A DNA stretch of 64,000 bases from Mycolicibacterium goodii. GTDB taxonomy: Bacteria > Actinomycetota > Actinomycetes > Mycobacteriales > Mycobacteriaceae. The position numbers and the translations under genes were made by a program. The notes below the pieces were generated by a model. That model saw only the letters and a list, made by a program, of their open reading frames with translations, was not told the origin of the DNA and made no database searches. This document shows positions 1 through 8,343 of this stretch, in pieces. Location of the stretch: assembly GCF_001187505.1 (NCBI RefSeq), contig NZ_CP012150.1, positions 62,001-126,000 on the forward strand, written 5' to 3'. The stretch's first letter is position 1. The number at the start of each line of letters is the position of its first letter.

Positions 1-756
1 CGCCGCGAACGACAAATTGATGAAGAACCGGCTCGCCCCGGACGCGTCGAGCACCGCACCGTAGATGGTGAACAACACGATGTAGGTCGCCGCGACATCC
101 AGTGGCACCCCGTACAACCCGGTGGACTGCAGGAACGACGAGCTGACGATCTGGTCCCAGTCCACCCCGGCGTGCGCGATCGCCGCGCTCTGCGGGAGGT
201 AGCCCCCGTAATAGGCGTACCCCAGCGCCAGCAGGCACACGATCGGCAGTGCCACCCCGGTGGTGCGGCGGCACGCCTCGAGCACCAGCAACAGCACGAT
301 CGTGCCCACCAGCACGTCGATCATGCCCGGCGTGCCCTGCCTGCCCAGGAACTCGTCGAAACCCCCTCCGCCGTCCCCGATCTGGAACGGCAGCACCGGG
401 TACAGGCAGGCCGCCAGCGCCACCACGGCCAGCACCCAGTCGAGCGGCGTCGGGTTGTCCGGCCTGTCCTTCGGCTCGCTGGACCGCCACCGGGACGGCA
501 GCGACAGACCGGAGCGGTAACACAGCAGCGTCAACGGCAACACTGCCGCGAGGAACAGGATCAGCGCGAACTGATTGCCCTGCGCGAGCGGGAAGAACAC
601 CTGATAGACCGCGGACAGGCCGAGCAGCACGCACCCGGCGGCCACCACGTACCCGACCCAGCCGCTGAGCTGCCGCGCCGGCTTCTCGTCCTCGTAGGCA
701 GGCGGCGCCGCGACGTCACCTGCCGGTAGCGGCTGCGGGGCCTCGCGTTCGCTCAC
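1..756 (-). CDS. TRAP transporter fused permease (C-terminus beyond window)
   Basis: Membrane permease of a TAXI-type tripartite ATP-independent periplasmic transporter, which uses an ion gradient to import organic acids or similar solutes. The visible 252 codons start at a GTG two bases after the TGA of the receptor gene. They give a polar N-terminus of about 30 residues, then hydrophobic segments (for example around residues 33-55 and 60-80) and the beginning of the DctM-like repeat. The reading frame is open to the window edge, so the C-terminal part is missing here. The tight spacing to the TAXI receptor makes a two-gene operon nearly certain. The substrate cannot be told from the sequence. 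Confidence 0.85.
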   Translation of the reverse strand, partial: MSEREAPQPLPAGDVAAPPAYEDEKPARQLSGWVGYVVAAGCVLLGLSAVYQVFFPLAQGNQFALILFLAAVLPLTLLCYRSGLSLPSRWRSSEPKDRPDNPTPLDWVLAVVALAACLYPVLPFQIGDGGGGFDEFLGRQGTPGMIDVLVGTIVLLLVLEACRRTTGVALPIVCLLALGYAYYGGYLPQSAAIAHAGVDWDQIVSSSFLQSTGLYGVPLDVAATYIVLFTIYGAVLDASGASRFFINLSFAA

Positions 757-758
757 GG

Positions 759-1808
759 TCAATTCGCCGCGCCCAGTTCGTCGAGGGCCTTGGCGGCACC
801 CGGATGCAGCGGCACCGGGCTGGTCTCACGCGCCGTCTCCAGGGTGATGCCCTCGGCGGCCTTGTTGGCCTTCACCAGATCGTCCTTGCGTTCGAACAAC
901 GCCTTGGTGAGCACGCAGGCCGTGTTGCCGTCCATATCATCTTTCACCAGAAGCACATTCGGCACCACCACGGTCGGCACATCGGCCGGCGTCTGATACG
1001 TGCTCGCCGGGATCACGCCCGCCTCGTAGATCGGGTTGATCTCCTTGAGCTTGTCGAGGGTGTCGGTGACGTCGATGAACTTCACCTGATCACGCCTGCT
1101 GACGATCAGATCGGTGATGCCGCTGGTGGGCAGGCCGCCGGACCAGAACATGGCGTCGATCGAGCCGTCCTTCATGCCCTCGACGGTCTTGCCGAGCTCG
1201 GTGCGCTGGGCCTGCACATCGGACGGGCTCAGCCCCGCAGCCTGCAGCATGCGGTTGGCGATCACCTCGGTGCCCGAATTCGGCGCCCCGGTGGACACCC
1301 GCTTGCCGCGCATGTCCGCGATCGTGTTGATCCCGGCGTCGGTGCGCGCGATCACCTGGGTGTAGTTGGGATACAGCCGGGTGAGCGCCGCGATCGGCTG
1401 CTTCTCGCTGAACGACGCGGTGCCGTTGACCGCGTCGGCCGCGGTGTCGGCCAGCGAGAACGCGACCTGATGGGTGCCCGCCACGAGTTGCTGGATGTTC
1501 TGCAGCGACGCCGACGTCTCGGCCGCGGTGGCCTTGAGCTTGCCGCCGGTCTGCCTGCTGATCGCCTCGGCGTAGGCGCCGCCGAGCGTGTAGTACACAC
1601 CGGTGGTGTTGCCGGTGGCGATGCTCAGCCGTGCGTCGGCGGTGACCTCGCAGCCCGTCGGCTCCGACGCTGCCGCACCGTTGTCCTCACCGCGCTGACC
1701 ACCACAACCGGTCAGTGCCAACAAAATTGCGCCGAGCGCGGCTCCCACCCGAACGGAGGTGCGCGTCGACGTCTTCGCGATTACCGATGCCCTGCCGTGA
1801 TTCCCCAT
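759..1808 (-). CDS. TAXI-family TRAP transporter solute-binding lipoprotein
   Basis: Extracytoplasmic receptor that delivers substrate to the TRAP permease encoded directly downstream. It is 349 residues, normal for the family. The N-terminus carries basic residues, a hydrophobic stretch and the lipobox LALTGC, so it should be a membrane-anchored lipoprotein. The mature part shows the TAXI hallmark TGNTTGVYYTLGGAYA near residue 65 and the later segments typical of the family (TGAPNSGTE, MFWSGGLP). TAXI receptors usually bind glutamate or other carboxylates, but the ligand is unknown here. The gene lies 88 bp downstream of a receiver-only response regulator on the same strand, which may be in the same transcript. 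Confidence 0.9.
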   Translation of the reverse strand: MGNHGRASVIAKTSTRTSVRVGAALGAILLALTGCGGQRGEDNGAAASEPTGCEVTADARLSIATGNTTGVYYTLGGAYAEAISRQTGGKLKATAAETSASLQNIQQLVAGTHQVAFSLADTAADAVNGTASFSEKQPIAALTRLYPNYTQVIARTDAGINTIADMRGKRVSTGAPNSGTEVIANRMLQAAGLSPSDVQAQRTELGKTVEGMKDGSIDAMFWSGGLPTSGITDLIVSRRDQVKFIDVTDTLDKLKEINPIYEAGVIPASTYQTPADVPTVVVPNVLLVKDDMDGNTACVLTKALFERKDDLVKANKAAEGITLETARETSPVPLHPGAAKALDELGAAN

Positions 1809-1896
1809 GTGCCGATCATGGCGCGAACCGGGGACGCCGCGACGCGAAATGGAGCGATGCGGTACACCTCGGTGCGGCTCGGCTCACCGAACGGCG

Positions 1897-2259
1897 TCAG
1901 ATCCTGGCGAGCAGGTTCTCGATCGCAGGCACCGACAACGCGAACTTCGGGACGAACCCCACCGCGGGGCTCGATGCGATCATCTCGGACAGGTCCTGCT
2001 CGTCGTACGTCGAGATCAGGATCACCGCGGGTGGCGCGGGCTCGAGGTCGCGGTGCAACTGCTCGGTGAGGTCGAATCCGCTCTCGGCACCGAGCGCGAT
2101 GTCGACCAGAACCACGTCGGGGTGCAGTTCGCGGCAGAACACCATCGCCTCGGCGCTGGTGGATGCGACGCCGACGACCTCGACCCCGCCGCTGTCGAGC
2201 ATGGTGGCAGCGGCCGTGCGGAAACTCGCACTGTCATCGACGATGAGACAACGCATCAT
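1897..2259 (-). CDS. Single-domain response regulator (receiver only)
   Basis: A 120-residue CheY-like receiver with no output domain. The acidic pair is D7/D8 (LIVDDS), the phosphoacceptor is D52 (VVLVDIALG) and the conserved lysine is K104 (FVPK). After the stop codon no in-frame helix-turn-helix follows, so this is not an obvious frameshifted NarL-type regulator. It is divergent from the histidine kinase gene starting at 2382, separated by 122 bp, so the two likely form a pair. Output could be by protein-protein contact or as a phosphate sink; both are inference. Confidence 0.85.
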   Translation of the reverse strand: MMRCLIVDDSASFRTAAATMLDSGGVEVVGVASTSAEAMVFCRELHPDVVLVDIALGAESGFDLTEQLHRDLEPAPPAVILISTYDEQDLSEMIASSPAVGFVPKFALSVPAIENLLARI

Positions 2260-2381
2260 GCCTCCGCAACCCGCTCATGACACCAGAGTGGCAGCCGCCT
2301 GCCGGGGTGTGCATTGCTGCTAGCGGGAATTCGCCGCTGCTGCGGGCATGAACCTGGCCCGCCGCATGTTCGTTCCAGTAG

Positions 2382-4013
2382 ATGAACGTGACCGAAGTAG
2401 CTGATCGACCCCGCGAACACCACCGCGAGACGGTAGGTGGGCGTCTGCTCGGGTTCGTGCTGCGACCGACCGCCCCGCCGCTCGGGGTCGGGATCACGGT
2501 CGCGCTGGGCTGCATCCTGGCCGAGAGCCTGCTGGTGCGCGCGTTGCAGACGGTGGCCCCCGAGAGCACGTTCGGCACGGTGTTCCTGCTGGGCGTCCTG
2601 GTGGTGTCCGCGGGCTGGGGAATGCGCCTCTCGGTGGCGACGTCGCTGCTGTCCGCGTTGGTCTACGTGCACTTCCACATGGACACCCACGGCGCGGTGA
2701 TGCCGATCTACACCGAGGACATCGCGTCCGTCGCGGTGTTCGTGCCGGTCGCGCTGCTCACCAACATCCTGGTGGGCCAGGCCAGGCTGCGGACCGCCGA
2801 GGCCGAACAACGCACCGTCGAGGCCGACCGCGCGGCCGCCGCGGCGCGGAAGGCGCAGCAGTTGATCGAGATCAGCCACGCCGAGGTCAGTGAACTGGCC
2901 GAGCAACAGGCGGCCCTGCGCAGGGTCGCGACGCTGGTGGCGCGTGGGTCCCCGCCGGAGGAGGTGTACCCCGCGGCGGTCAATGAACTCGCAAACGGTC
3001 TGCGCCTCGACCACGTCGCGCTGCTGCTCTTCCCCGGTGACGGCACATCGACCGTGCTGGCGTCACGCGACGCCCACGGCACCCCGAAATTCCCTGTGGG
3101 CGAACGTCTCCCACTCGACGGGGATACCGTGACGGCGCTGGTCGCGCGGACCGGTGCGCCGGCGCGGGTCGACGACTACGCCGTCGTCGCCGGCGCGGGG
3201 GCCGCCCGGGTCCGCGGCGTCGGCATCCGCTCGGCGGTCGGCGCACCCATCCTGGTCGACGGACGCGTCCACGGCGTCCTGCTCGTCGGTTCGTCACAGC
3301 CGTTCGAGTTCCCGCCCGACACCGAGGTCAGGGTCGGCGATTTCGCGGATCTGGTCGGCACCGCGATCACCAACGCCGAGACCCGCGCGGCCCTCACCGC
3401 GTCGCGTGCCAGGATCGTCACCGCGGCCGATCAGGCACGGCGACGGTTCGAACGCGACCTGCACGACGGCGCCCAGCAGCGCGTCATCTCGCTGGGGCTC
3501 GGGTTGCGCGCAGTCGAGGCGTCCGTGCCCGAGGATCAACCCGAACTGCGGGCACAGATCGGCCGCCTGGTCGACGGCTTGTCCTCACTGTCCACCGAAC
3601 TGCAGGAGTTCTCCCGGGGCATCCACCCGGCGATCCTGTCCAAGGGCGGCCTCGGTCCCGCGCTGCGGTCGCTGGCCCGCCGCTGCCCGGTGCCGGTCGA
3701 CCTCGAGGTGGACCTGCCCGCGCCGGTGTGCGAATCCGTCGGCGTGGCCGCGTATTACGTCGTCGCCGAAGCGCTCACCAACGCCGCCAAGTACGCCAGG
3801 GCCGAAAACGTCGTCATCACCGCCACCCTGGGCGCCGACACGCTCGACCTCATGATCGATGACGACGGTGTGGGCGGGGCGGTCGCAGGCGCGGGGTCCG
3901 GGCTGATCGGGCTCAAGGACCGCGTCGAGGCGCTGTCCGGCGAGTTGACCATCACCAGCCCGGCCGGGGTCGGCACCACGATCACCGCGCGAATCCCCCT
4001 GCACCACCAGTGA
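2382..4013 (+). CDS. Membrane sensor histidine kinase with GAF domain (HisKA_3 type)
   Basis: Sensor kinase of 543 residues. Order of parts: a DUF4118/KdpD-like membrane region with about four helices (residues 25-135), a coiled-coil linker rich in A, E, R and Q (about 140-185), a GAF domain (about 190-335), a HisKA_3 dimerisation domain with phosphoacceptor H361 in ERDLHDGAQQR, and an HATPase_c domain with N box (ALTNAAKYA) and G box (DDDGVGG). This architecture belongs to the NarL/LuxR-partner kinases, which usually signal to regulators with DNA-binding domains. Here the adjacent regulator has only a receiver. Ligand of the GAF or membrane domain is unknown. Confidence 0.9.
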   Translation: MNVTEVADRPREHHRETVGGRLLGFVLRPTAPPLGVGITVALGCILAESLLVRALQTVAPESTFGTVFLLGVLVVSAGWGMRLSVATSLLSALVYVHFHMDTHGAVMPIYTEDIASVAVFVPVALLTNILVGQARLRTAEAEQRTVEADRAAAAARKAQQLIEISHAEVSELAEQQAALRRVATLVARGSPPEEVYPAAVNELANGLRLDHVALLLFPGDGTSTVLASRDAHGTPKFPVGERLPLDGDTVTALVARTGAPARVDDYAVVAGAGAARVRGVGIRSAVGAPILVDGRVHGVLLVGSSQPFEFPPDTEVRVGDFADLVGTAITNAETRAALTASRARIVTAADQARRRFERDLHDGAQQRVISLGLGLRAVEASVPEDQPELRAQIGRLVDGLSSLSTELQEFSRGIHPAILSKGGLGPALRSLARRCPVPVDLEVDLPAPVCESVGVAAYYVVAEALTNAAKYARAENVVITATLGADTLDLMIDDDGVGGAVAGAGSGLIGLKDRVEALSGELTITSPAGVGTTITARIPLHHQ

Positions 4014-4047
4014 ACCGCGCCGCAACGTGGCACCGCCGCCACCGGAT

Positions 4048-4296
4048 CTACCGGTGGTCACCGCCGTGGTGGAACAACAGCGCGTATCCGCCGAAGAACG
4101 GGTACTGCGCCTGATAGTCGACCGCGGGCGGGTTGGCCGTCACCTGTGCGTTCCCCTCGGACTGGCACAACGTCGAGTTGCCCTGCGCCGTGCAGGTCGG
4201 TCCGGTGGGCGCGGCCTGCGCCGCCGGTGCCAGCGCGACCGCCAGCGATCCCGCACCACCGGCCAGCAGCGTCAAAGCCTTGATCCTGATACTCAT
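4048..4296 (-). CDS. Small secreted protein, function unknown
   Basis: A precursor of 82 residues with a clear Sec signal peptide: MSIRIK, a hydrophobic core and the cleavage-like AQAAPTG. The mature part is about 55 residues, has two cysteines (TCTAQGNSTLC) that could form a disulfide, and is otherwise polar. I chose ATG 4296 because a start ten codons earlier (4326) would put ten polar residues before the signal peptide and because an AGGAG lies upstream of 4296. A hairpin lies just upstream of that ribosome-binding site. No family recognised. Confidence 0.65.
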   Translation of the reverse strand: MSIRIKALTLLAGGAGSLAVALAPAAQAAPTGPTCTAQGNSTLCQSEGNAQVTANPPAVDYQAQYPFFGGYALLFHHGGDHR

Positions 4297-4316
4297 AATC
4301 GAGGGAATACTCCTTT

Positions 4317-4340
4317 GGGATAACACTTTTCGTGTATCCC
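4317..4340. repeat. Inverted repeat upstream of the small secreted protein gene
   Basis: GGGATAACAC, a TTTTC loop and GTGTATCCC form a stem of nine pairs with one bulged base. It sits directly 5' of the AGGAG of the small secreted protein gene. It could be a leader hairpin affecting translation or a protein-binding site. I see the symmetry only; no function is shown. Confidence 0.45.
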
Positions 4341-4392
4341 CAGCCTTGCCTTCTGCCGCGCGAGTATCGTTGGCGCTGGCACCAAACCACCG

Positions 4393-5430
4393 CTACCGGT
4401 TATCCCCCAGGGCGTCGAGGAGCCGGTCCAGATCGTCCTCGGTGTTGTACAGATGGAAGCCGACACGCACCGCGCCCGCGCGGACCGCGGCGCGAATTCC
4501 GGCCCGCCGCAAACGATCCTCGGCGCCGCTGACCGGGATCGACACGATCGCCGAATCATGCGGCGGCAGTTCGAGTTCCCGACGCAGGCCGTTGGCCAGG
4601 CCCACCGCGTGCGCCTCGACGGCCACCGGATCCAGCGATGCCAACCACGGCAGCGTCAGCCCGGCGCCCAGTGCGGCGAACCACGCCGGTGACACATCGA
4701 ACCGGCGCGCCTCGTCGGCCAACCGCAGCGGCAGGCCGTAGATCGAATCCCACGGCTCATGCCCGGCGTACCAGTTCGCGGCGTGCGGCGTCATGGCCGA
4801 AGCCACCCTGCCACTCAACGACATCCACGCCGTACCGCGCGGGGCGAGCAGCCATTTGTACGCCGAGCCGACCGTGACGTCGACCCAACCCAATTCGAGC
4901 CGCTTCCAGCCGACCGCCTGTGTGACATCGATCACGGTCCTGGTCTCGGTGCCCGCCACGGCGTCGCGCAGAGCGGCGACGTCGAGCACCGTGCCGTCGG
5001 CCGACTGCACAAGCGCGACCACCACCACGTCGTAACCGGCGGCCACGACCGGTAACTGCGCCTGCGGTACCTCGGTGACGGTGACCCCGCGCGCGGACTG
5101 CGCGGCGAACGGAAACGTCGTGCTGGTGAACTCGCCGGCGACCACCGCCACCCGGCTGCCGTCGGGGATCGACGCCGCGACCAGAGCCAGCGCGGCCGAG
5201 GTGGACCCGGCCAGCACCACCGACTCGGTCGGAACTCCGGTCAGCGTCGCATAGCCGGCCCGGGCCCGGCGCACCGACTCGTCGAAGGATCCCGCGTCGA
5301 GCGTCCCGGACTGCCACTCGTCGATGTGCCTGCGCAACGCGTCCACCAGGAACTGCGGCGGCAGCCCATAGGTCGCCGAATTCAGAAATCCCTGCGCGCC
5401 CGAGAATTCGGCGCCGAAAGCGGTCCGCAT
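4393..5430 (-). CDS. Class V (NifS/Csd-like fold) PLP aminotransferase family protein
   Basis: PLP-dependent enzyme of 345 residues in the isopenicillin N epimerase/cysteine desulfurase-like branch. Seen: FLNSATYGLPP at the N-terminus, AGSTSAALALVAAS (cofactor phosphate cup), DVTQAVGWKRLE with the cofactor-ring aspartate, and GSAYKWLLAPRGTAW with the Schiff-base lysine. Start is ATG 5430, 11 bases downstream of the stop of the DUF4229 gene. Upstream codons in the same open frame are low-complexity Arg/Gly-rich and overlap that gene, so they are not coding. No active-site cysteine typical of desulfurases is evident. Substrate unknown. Confidence 0.8.
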   Translation of the reverse strand: MRTAFGAEFSGAQGFLNSATYGLPPQFLVDALRRHIDEWQSGTLDAGSFDESVRRARAGYATLTGVPTESVVLAGSTSAALALVAASIPDGSRVAVVAGEFTSTTFPFAAQSARGVTVTEVPQAQLPVVAAGYDVVVVALVQSADGTVLDVAALRDAVAGTETRTVIDVTQAVGWKRLELGWVDVTVGSAYKWLLAPRGTAWMSLSGRVASAMTPHAANWYAGHEPWDSIYGLPLRLADEARRFDVSPAWFAALGAGLTLPWLASLDPVAVEAHAVGLANGLRRELELPPHDSAIVSIPVSGAEDRLRRAGIRAAVRAGAVRVGFHLYNTEDDLDRLLDALGDNR

Positions 5431-5441
5431 ACCGACCCCGG

Positions 5442-5714
5442 TCAACGGGGCTCTTCGCCGCGCAACCGGGCCTGCAGTTCCGCCCGGTCCTTGCGTCGAC
5501 GTTCGTCGAACTCCGCGATCGAGGCCGTCGCGCGCAGCCGCAGCGGTTTGAACACCCAGATTCCCAGCGGCAGGGCGATCACGAACGCGAACAGCAAAGC
5601 CACCACGAGCGGGAAGTCGCCGACGACCATGCGCCCCACCCCGTAGATCACCACGGCCAGTACCGCCACGAGCGCCAGCCGGGCCGCAACGTAGACGAGC
5701 ACATCGGCAACCAT
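5442..5714 (-). CDS. DUF4229 small membrane protein (Rv0531-like)
   Basis: Membrane protein of about 90 residues with two hydrophobic helices (LVYVAARLALVAVLAVVIYG and the later VVALLFAFVIALPLGIWVF) followed by a charged amphipathic tail rich in R and E. The family has no known function. ATG 5714 gives a start directly before the first helix; a GTG at 5741 nine codons earlier is an alternative. It is divergent from the 54-residue membrane protein at 5791, the same local order as Rv0530A-Rv0531 in M. tuberculosis. The aminotransferase gene follows closely. Confidence 0.75.
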   Translation of the reverse strand: MVADVLVYVAARLALVAVLAVVIYGVGRMVVGDFPLVVALLFAFVIALPLGIWVFKPLRLRATASIAEFDERRRKDRAELQARLRGEEPR

Positions 5715-5790
5715 GCGGGAAGCGCGAGCACTTGCTGACACGCATCCGAGCCTACCGACGACGCGTATATTCGGAGCAAGGAGGTTTCGA

Positions 5791-5955
5791 GTGGCGTACC
5801 TACTCCTGTTGTGCACTTTGGCCGGCCTGGTCTACGTGGGCTGGCGACTCTCGCGCGCGGCGAGCGACAAACCGCGCACGCGTGTCATCGGCCCTGACGA
5901 CGATCCGGATTTCCTCCGGAAACTCGGGCACGGAGACAACAATCCCCGGTGGTAG
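5791..5955 (+). CDS. Small single-span membrane protein (Rv0530A-like)
   Basis: A 54-residue protein: a hydrophobic N-terminal helix (VAYLLLLCTLAGLVYVGW), then a charged tail ending in DPDFLRKLGHGDNNPRW. I chose GTG 5791 because a strong AAGGAGG lies at 5778-5784, six bases upstream. An earlier ATG at 5713 would add 26 residues without a ribosome-binding site and overlap the divergent DUF4229 gene. Size and position match the small Rv0530A protein of M. tuberculosis. Function unknown. Confidence 0.75.
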   Translation: MAYLLLLCTLAGLVYVGWRLSRAASDKPRTRVIGPDDDPDFLRKLGHGDNNPRW

Positions 5956-5970
5956 CGGACCGGCCCGCGC

Positions 5971-7275
5971 CTAACCGCGCGGGTCGGCAAGTCGGCGCGG
6001 CCCGGCCGAATCGGCCCCGAAGTCGCCGGCCACGACAGCCGCCAGTTCCAGCAGCGCCTCGCGCGTCGCCGGCCTGAGCCGGTCCAGGCTGATCTCGGCG
6101 CCCTCCTCCAGATGCGGATCGAACGGCACCAGCCGAACCGCACGGCACCGGCGCGAGAAATGGTCGACGACCTTCGACAGATCCACCTTGCCCGCCCGCG
6201 GCCGCACCGCGTTGAGCACCGCGACCGAATTGCGCACCAGATCCTGATGGCCGTGCGCGTCGAGCCAGTCCAGCGTGGCCGCGGCGCTGCGCGCACCGTC
6301 CACCGAACCCGAACTGACCACCAGCAGGACATCGGCCTTGGACAGCACCGCCGACATCGCCGAGTGGATCAGCCCGGTGCCGCAGTCGGTGAGCACGAGG
6401 CTGTAGAACCGCTCCAGCACCTCCAGCGTCCGCAGGTAGTCCTCGGAGCTGAATGCCTCGGAGACGGCCGGATCGCTCTCGGAGGCCAGCACTTCCAGCC
6501 GGCTCGGGCCCTGTGAGGTGTAGGCCCGCACGTCGCTGTAGCGTTCGATGCCCTCGGCGTCGCGCAGCAGATGCCGCACGGTGGCAGCAGTTTCCAATGG
6601 CACCTTCTGGCTGAGGGTGCCGCGGTCGGGGTTGGCGTCGACCGCGATGACCCGGTCACCGCGGATCGAGGCGAACGTGGCGCCGAGCGTCGCGGTGATC
6701 GTGGTCTTGCCGACGCCCCCCTTGAGGGACAGCACCGCGATCCGGTAGCACCCCTGCAGCGGTTGGCTGATCTCGGAGAGCAGGCTCTGGCGGTGGGTGA
6801 CCTTCGGGCTCTCCCCGACGTTGAGCTGTTTGAACGACGCGAGATACAGCCAGCGGCGCCAGCCCGCCGACGGCGGCTGCTTGCGCGGGCCGAGCAACGC
6901 CGTGGTGGACAGGTCCCGATACGGCGTCGCGAAATCCGCGGGCGGCTGCTCGGCGGCGACGGCCCGCGCGAGCGATGGGGGTGGCAGCGGCGGCAGCCCG
7001 GGACCCGGGTTGGCGCCAGGGGTCACGGCCTGCGGAGGGGGAACGGGGATGCCGTGCGGTGGCGTCGGCGCCGTCCACTCCGCGGGCAGCGGGGTGCTGA
7101 CGCCGGCCTGCGCGGGATCGCTGAAACGCTGCTGCCCACGGAAACCCGGCACCGGCGCGAAAACCGAAGGCACCTCGGGGGTCTCGGCCGGCGGCGCGGG
7201 CTCGACGGCAGGCGGATCCGCCTGCGCGGACACGTCGGTCGGGTTGGGTACCGGGTGTTCGGATGATGCGGACAC
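5971..7275 (-). CDS. MinD/ParA-like P-loop ATPase with proline-rich N-terminus (Rv0530-like)
   Basis: Protein of 434 residues. The first 150 or so residues are proline/alanine-rich and probably disordered. The second half is a ParA/MinD ATPase with deviant Walker A SLKGGVGKTT near residue 180, an aspartate-containing Walker A' (VIAVDANPDRG) and a later DCGTGL. Proteins of this build occur near type VII secretion genes and elsewhere in mycobacteria, and position or activate partner complexes. GTG 7275 is chosen because GAGGGG precedes it at good spacing. It follows ccsB in the same direction after 78 bp, as Rv0530 follows Rv0529 in M. tuberculosis, so a link to cytochrome assembly is possible but unproven. 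Confidence 0.8.
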   Translation of the reverse strand: MSASSEHPVPNPTDVSAQADPPAVEPAPPAETPEVPSVFAPVPGFRGQQRFSDPAQAGVSTPLPAEWTAPTPPHGIPVPPPQAVTPGANPGPGLPPLPPPSLARAVAAEQPPADFATPYRDLSTTALLGPRKQPPSAGWRRWLYLASFKQLNVGESPKVTHRQSLLSEISQPLQGCYRIAVLSLKGGVGKTTITATLGATFASIRGDRVIAVDANPDRGTLSQKVPLETAATVRHLLRDAEGIERYSDVRAYTSQGPSRLEVLASESDPAVSEAFSSEDYLRTLEVLERFYSLVLTDCGTGLIHSAMSAVLSKADVLLVVSSGSVDGARSAAATLDWLDAHGHQDLVRNSVAVLNAVRPRAGKVDLSKVVDHFSRRCRAVRLVPFDPHLEEGAEISLDRLRPATREALLELAAVVAGDFGADSAGPRRLADPRG

Positions 7276-7353
7276 GAAATCCCCTCTTCTCGCACAGCTC
7301 CCGGGCCCGACGATAGCGCGCCCCCACGTCGCGGCACGCACTCACCCGACCGG

Positions 7354-8343
7354 TTAACCGACCCCCGCGTACGAATGCAGGCCGACGGTCACCAGGTTGA
7401 TGAAGAACAGGTTGAAGACCATCGCGACGAAACCGACGACGTTGATCCAGGCGGCCTTGCGATCGCGCCATCCCGCGGTGGACCGGGCGTGCAGATACGC
7501 CGCGTACACCACCCACGCGATGAACGACACGGTCTCCTTGGGATCCCAGCCCCAGTACCGGCCCCAGGCCTCCTCGGCCCAGATCGCGCCGAAGATGACG
7601 CCGAAGCCGAACACCGGGAACGCGAAGATCGTGGTGCGGTAGGCGATCCGGTCCAGCGTCTGCGCGTCCGGCACGCGGTCGATGATGCGGGCCCACACAC
7701 TGTCGGTCTGCTGGGGCCGGCCCAGCGGCGACATCTTCAGCAGGAACAGGATGCTCGCGACACCGGCGACCAGGAACACGCCCGAGCCCAGGCTCACCAC
7801 CGACACGTGGATGGGCAGCCAGTACGACTGCAGCGCGGGCATCACCGGGGCGGCGTTGGTGTAGAGCCAGCGGCCGGAGACGGTCAGCAGGATCAGCACC
7901 GGCACCAGCACGAACACCCACAGCGTGCGGTACTGCGGCCGGCGCAGCACCACCCCGGCCGCCACCAGACCGCAGAAGCATGTGAGGTTGATGAACTCGT
8001 ACATGTTGCCCCACGGCACGCGCGAGGTGGCCAGGCCGCGCAGCACGATGCACACCAGCAGCAGGCCGATGCCGACATAGGTCAGTGCCAGGCCGGTCTT
8101 GCCGACCCGCTCGTCGAACGGCCGCCCCGGGGTCTCGACGACGACGCCGGGGGTTGCGCTGTCGGAGCCGACCACCGCGGGCCCGCCCGCGCCGACCAGC
8201 TCGCGGGACTCCACGCGTCGGCTGCGGCTGTACGCCATCTCGACGGCGAGCAGCAGCAACGCGCCCACCAGCACCAGCACCGACGACGTGAACGCCCAGT
8301 CGGAGTACCGGGCCAGCCCGATATCGATGTGCTCGGTATTCAT
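7354..8343 (-). CDS. ccsB: Cytochrome c biogenesis protein CcsB/CcsA (heme handling)
   Basis: System II cytochrome c maturation: the CcsBA complex exports heme and joins it to CXXCH cytochromes outside the membrane. This 329-residue polytopic protein has about eight helices and the tryptophan-rich heme-binding motif WGRYWGWDPKETVSF near residue 250, with conserved histidines in other loops (LPIHVSVVS, LHARSTAGW, VGLHSYAGVG). ATG 8343 shares one base with the TAA of resB (TAATG), so the two are translationally coupled. It is the Rv0529 equivalent. Symbol usage varies (ccsA or ccsB). Confidence 0.93.
   Translation of the reverse strand: MNTEHIDIGLARYSDWAFTSSVLVLVGALLLLAVEMAYSRSRRVESRELVGAGGPAVVGSDSATPGVVVETPGRPFDERVGKTGLALTYVGIGLLLVCIVLRGLATSRVPWGNMYEFINLTCFCGLVAAGVVLRRPQYRTLWVFVLVPVLILLTVSGRWLYTNAAPVMPALQSYWLPIHVSVVSLGSGVFLVAGVASILFLLKMSPLGRPQQTDSVWARIIDRVPDAQTLDRIAYRTTIFAFPVFGFGVIFGAIWAEEAWGRYWGWDPKETVSFIAWVVYAAYLHARSTAGWRDRKAAWINVVGFVAMVFNLFFINLVTVGLHSYAGVG

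Noticed and set aside
804-2069. A 421-codon open frame on the plus strand over the TAXI receptor gene
   Set aside because: Composition and lack of motifs show it as the shadow of the receptor gene on the minus strand.
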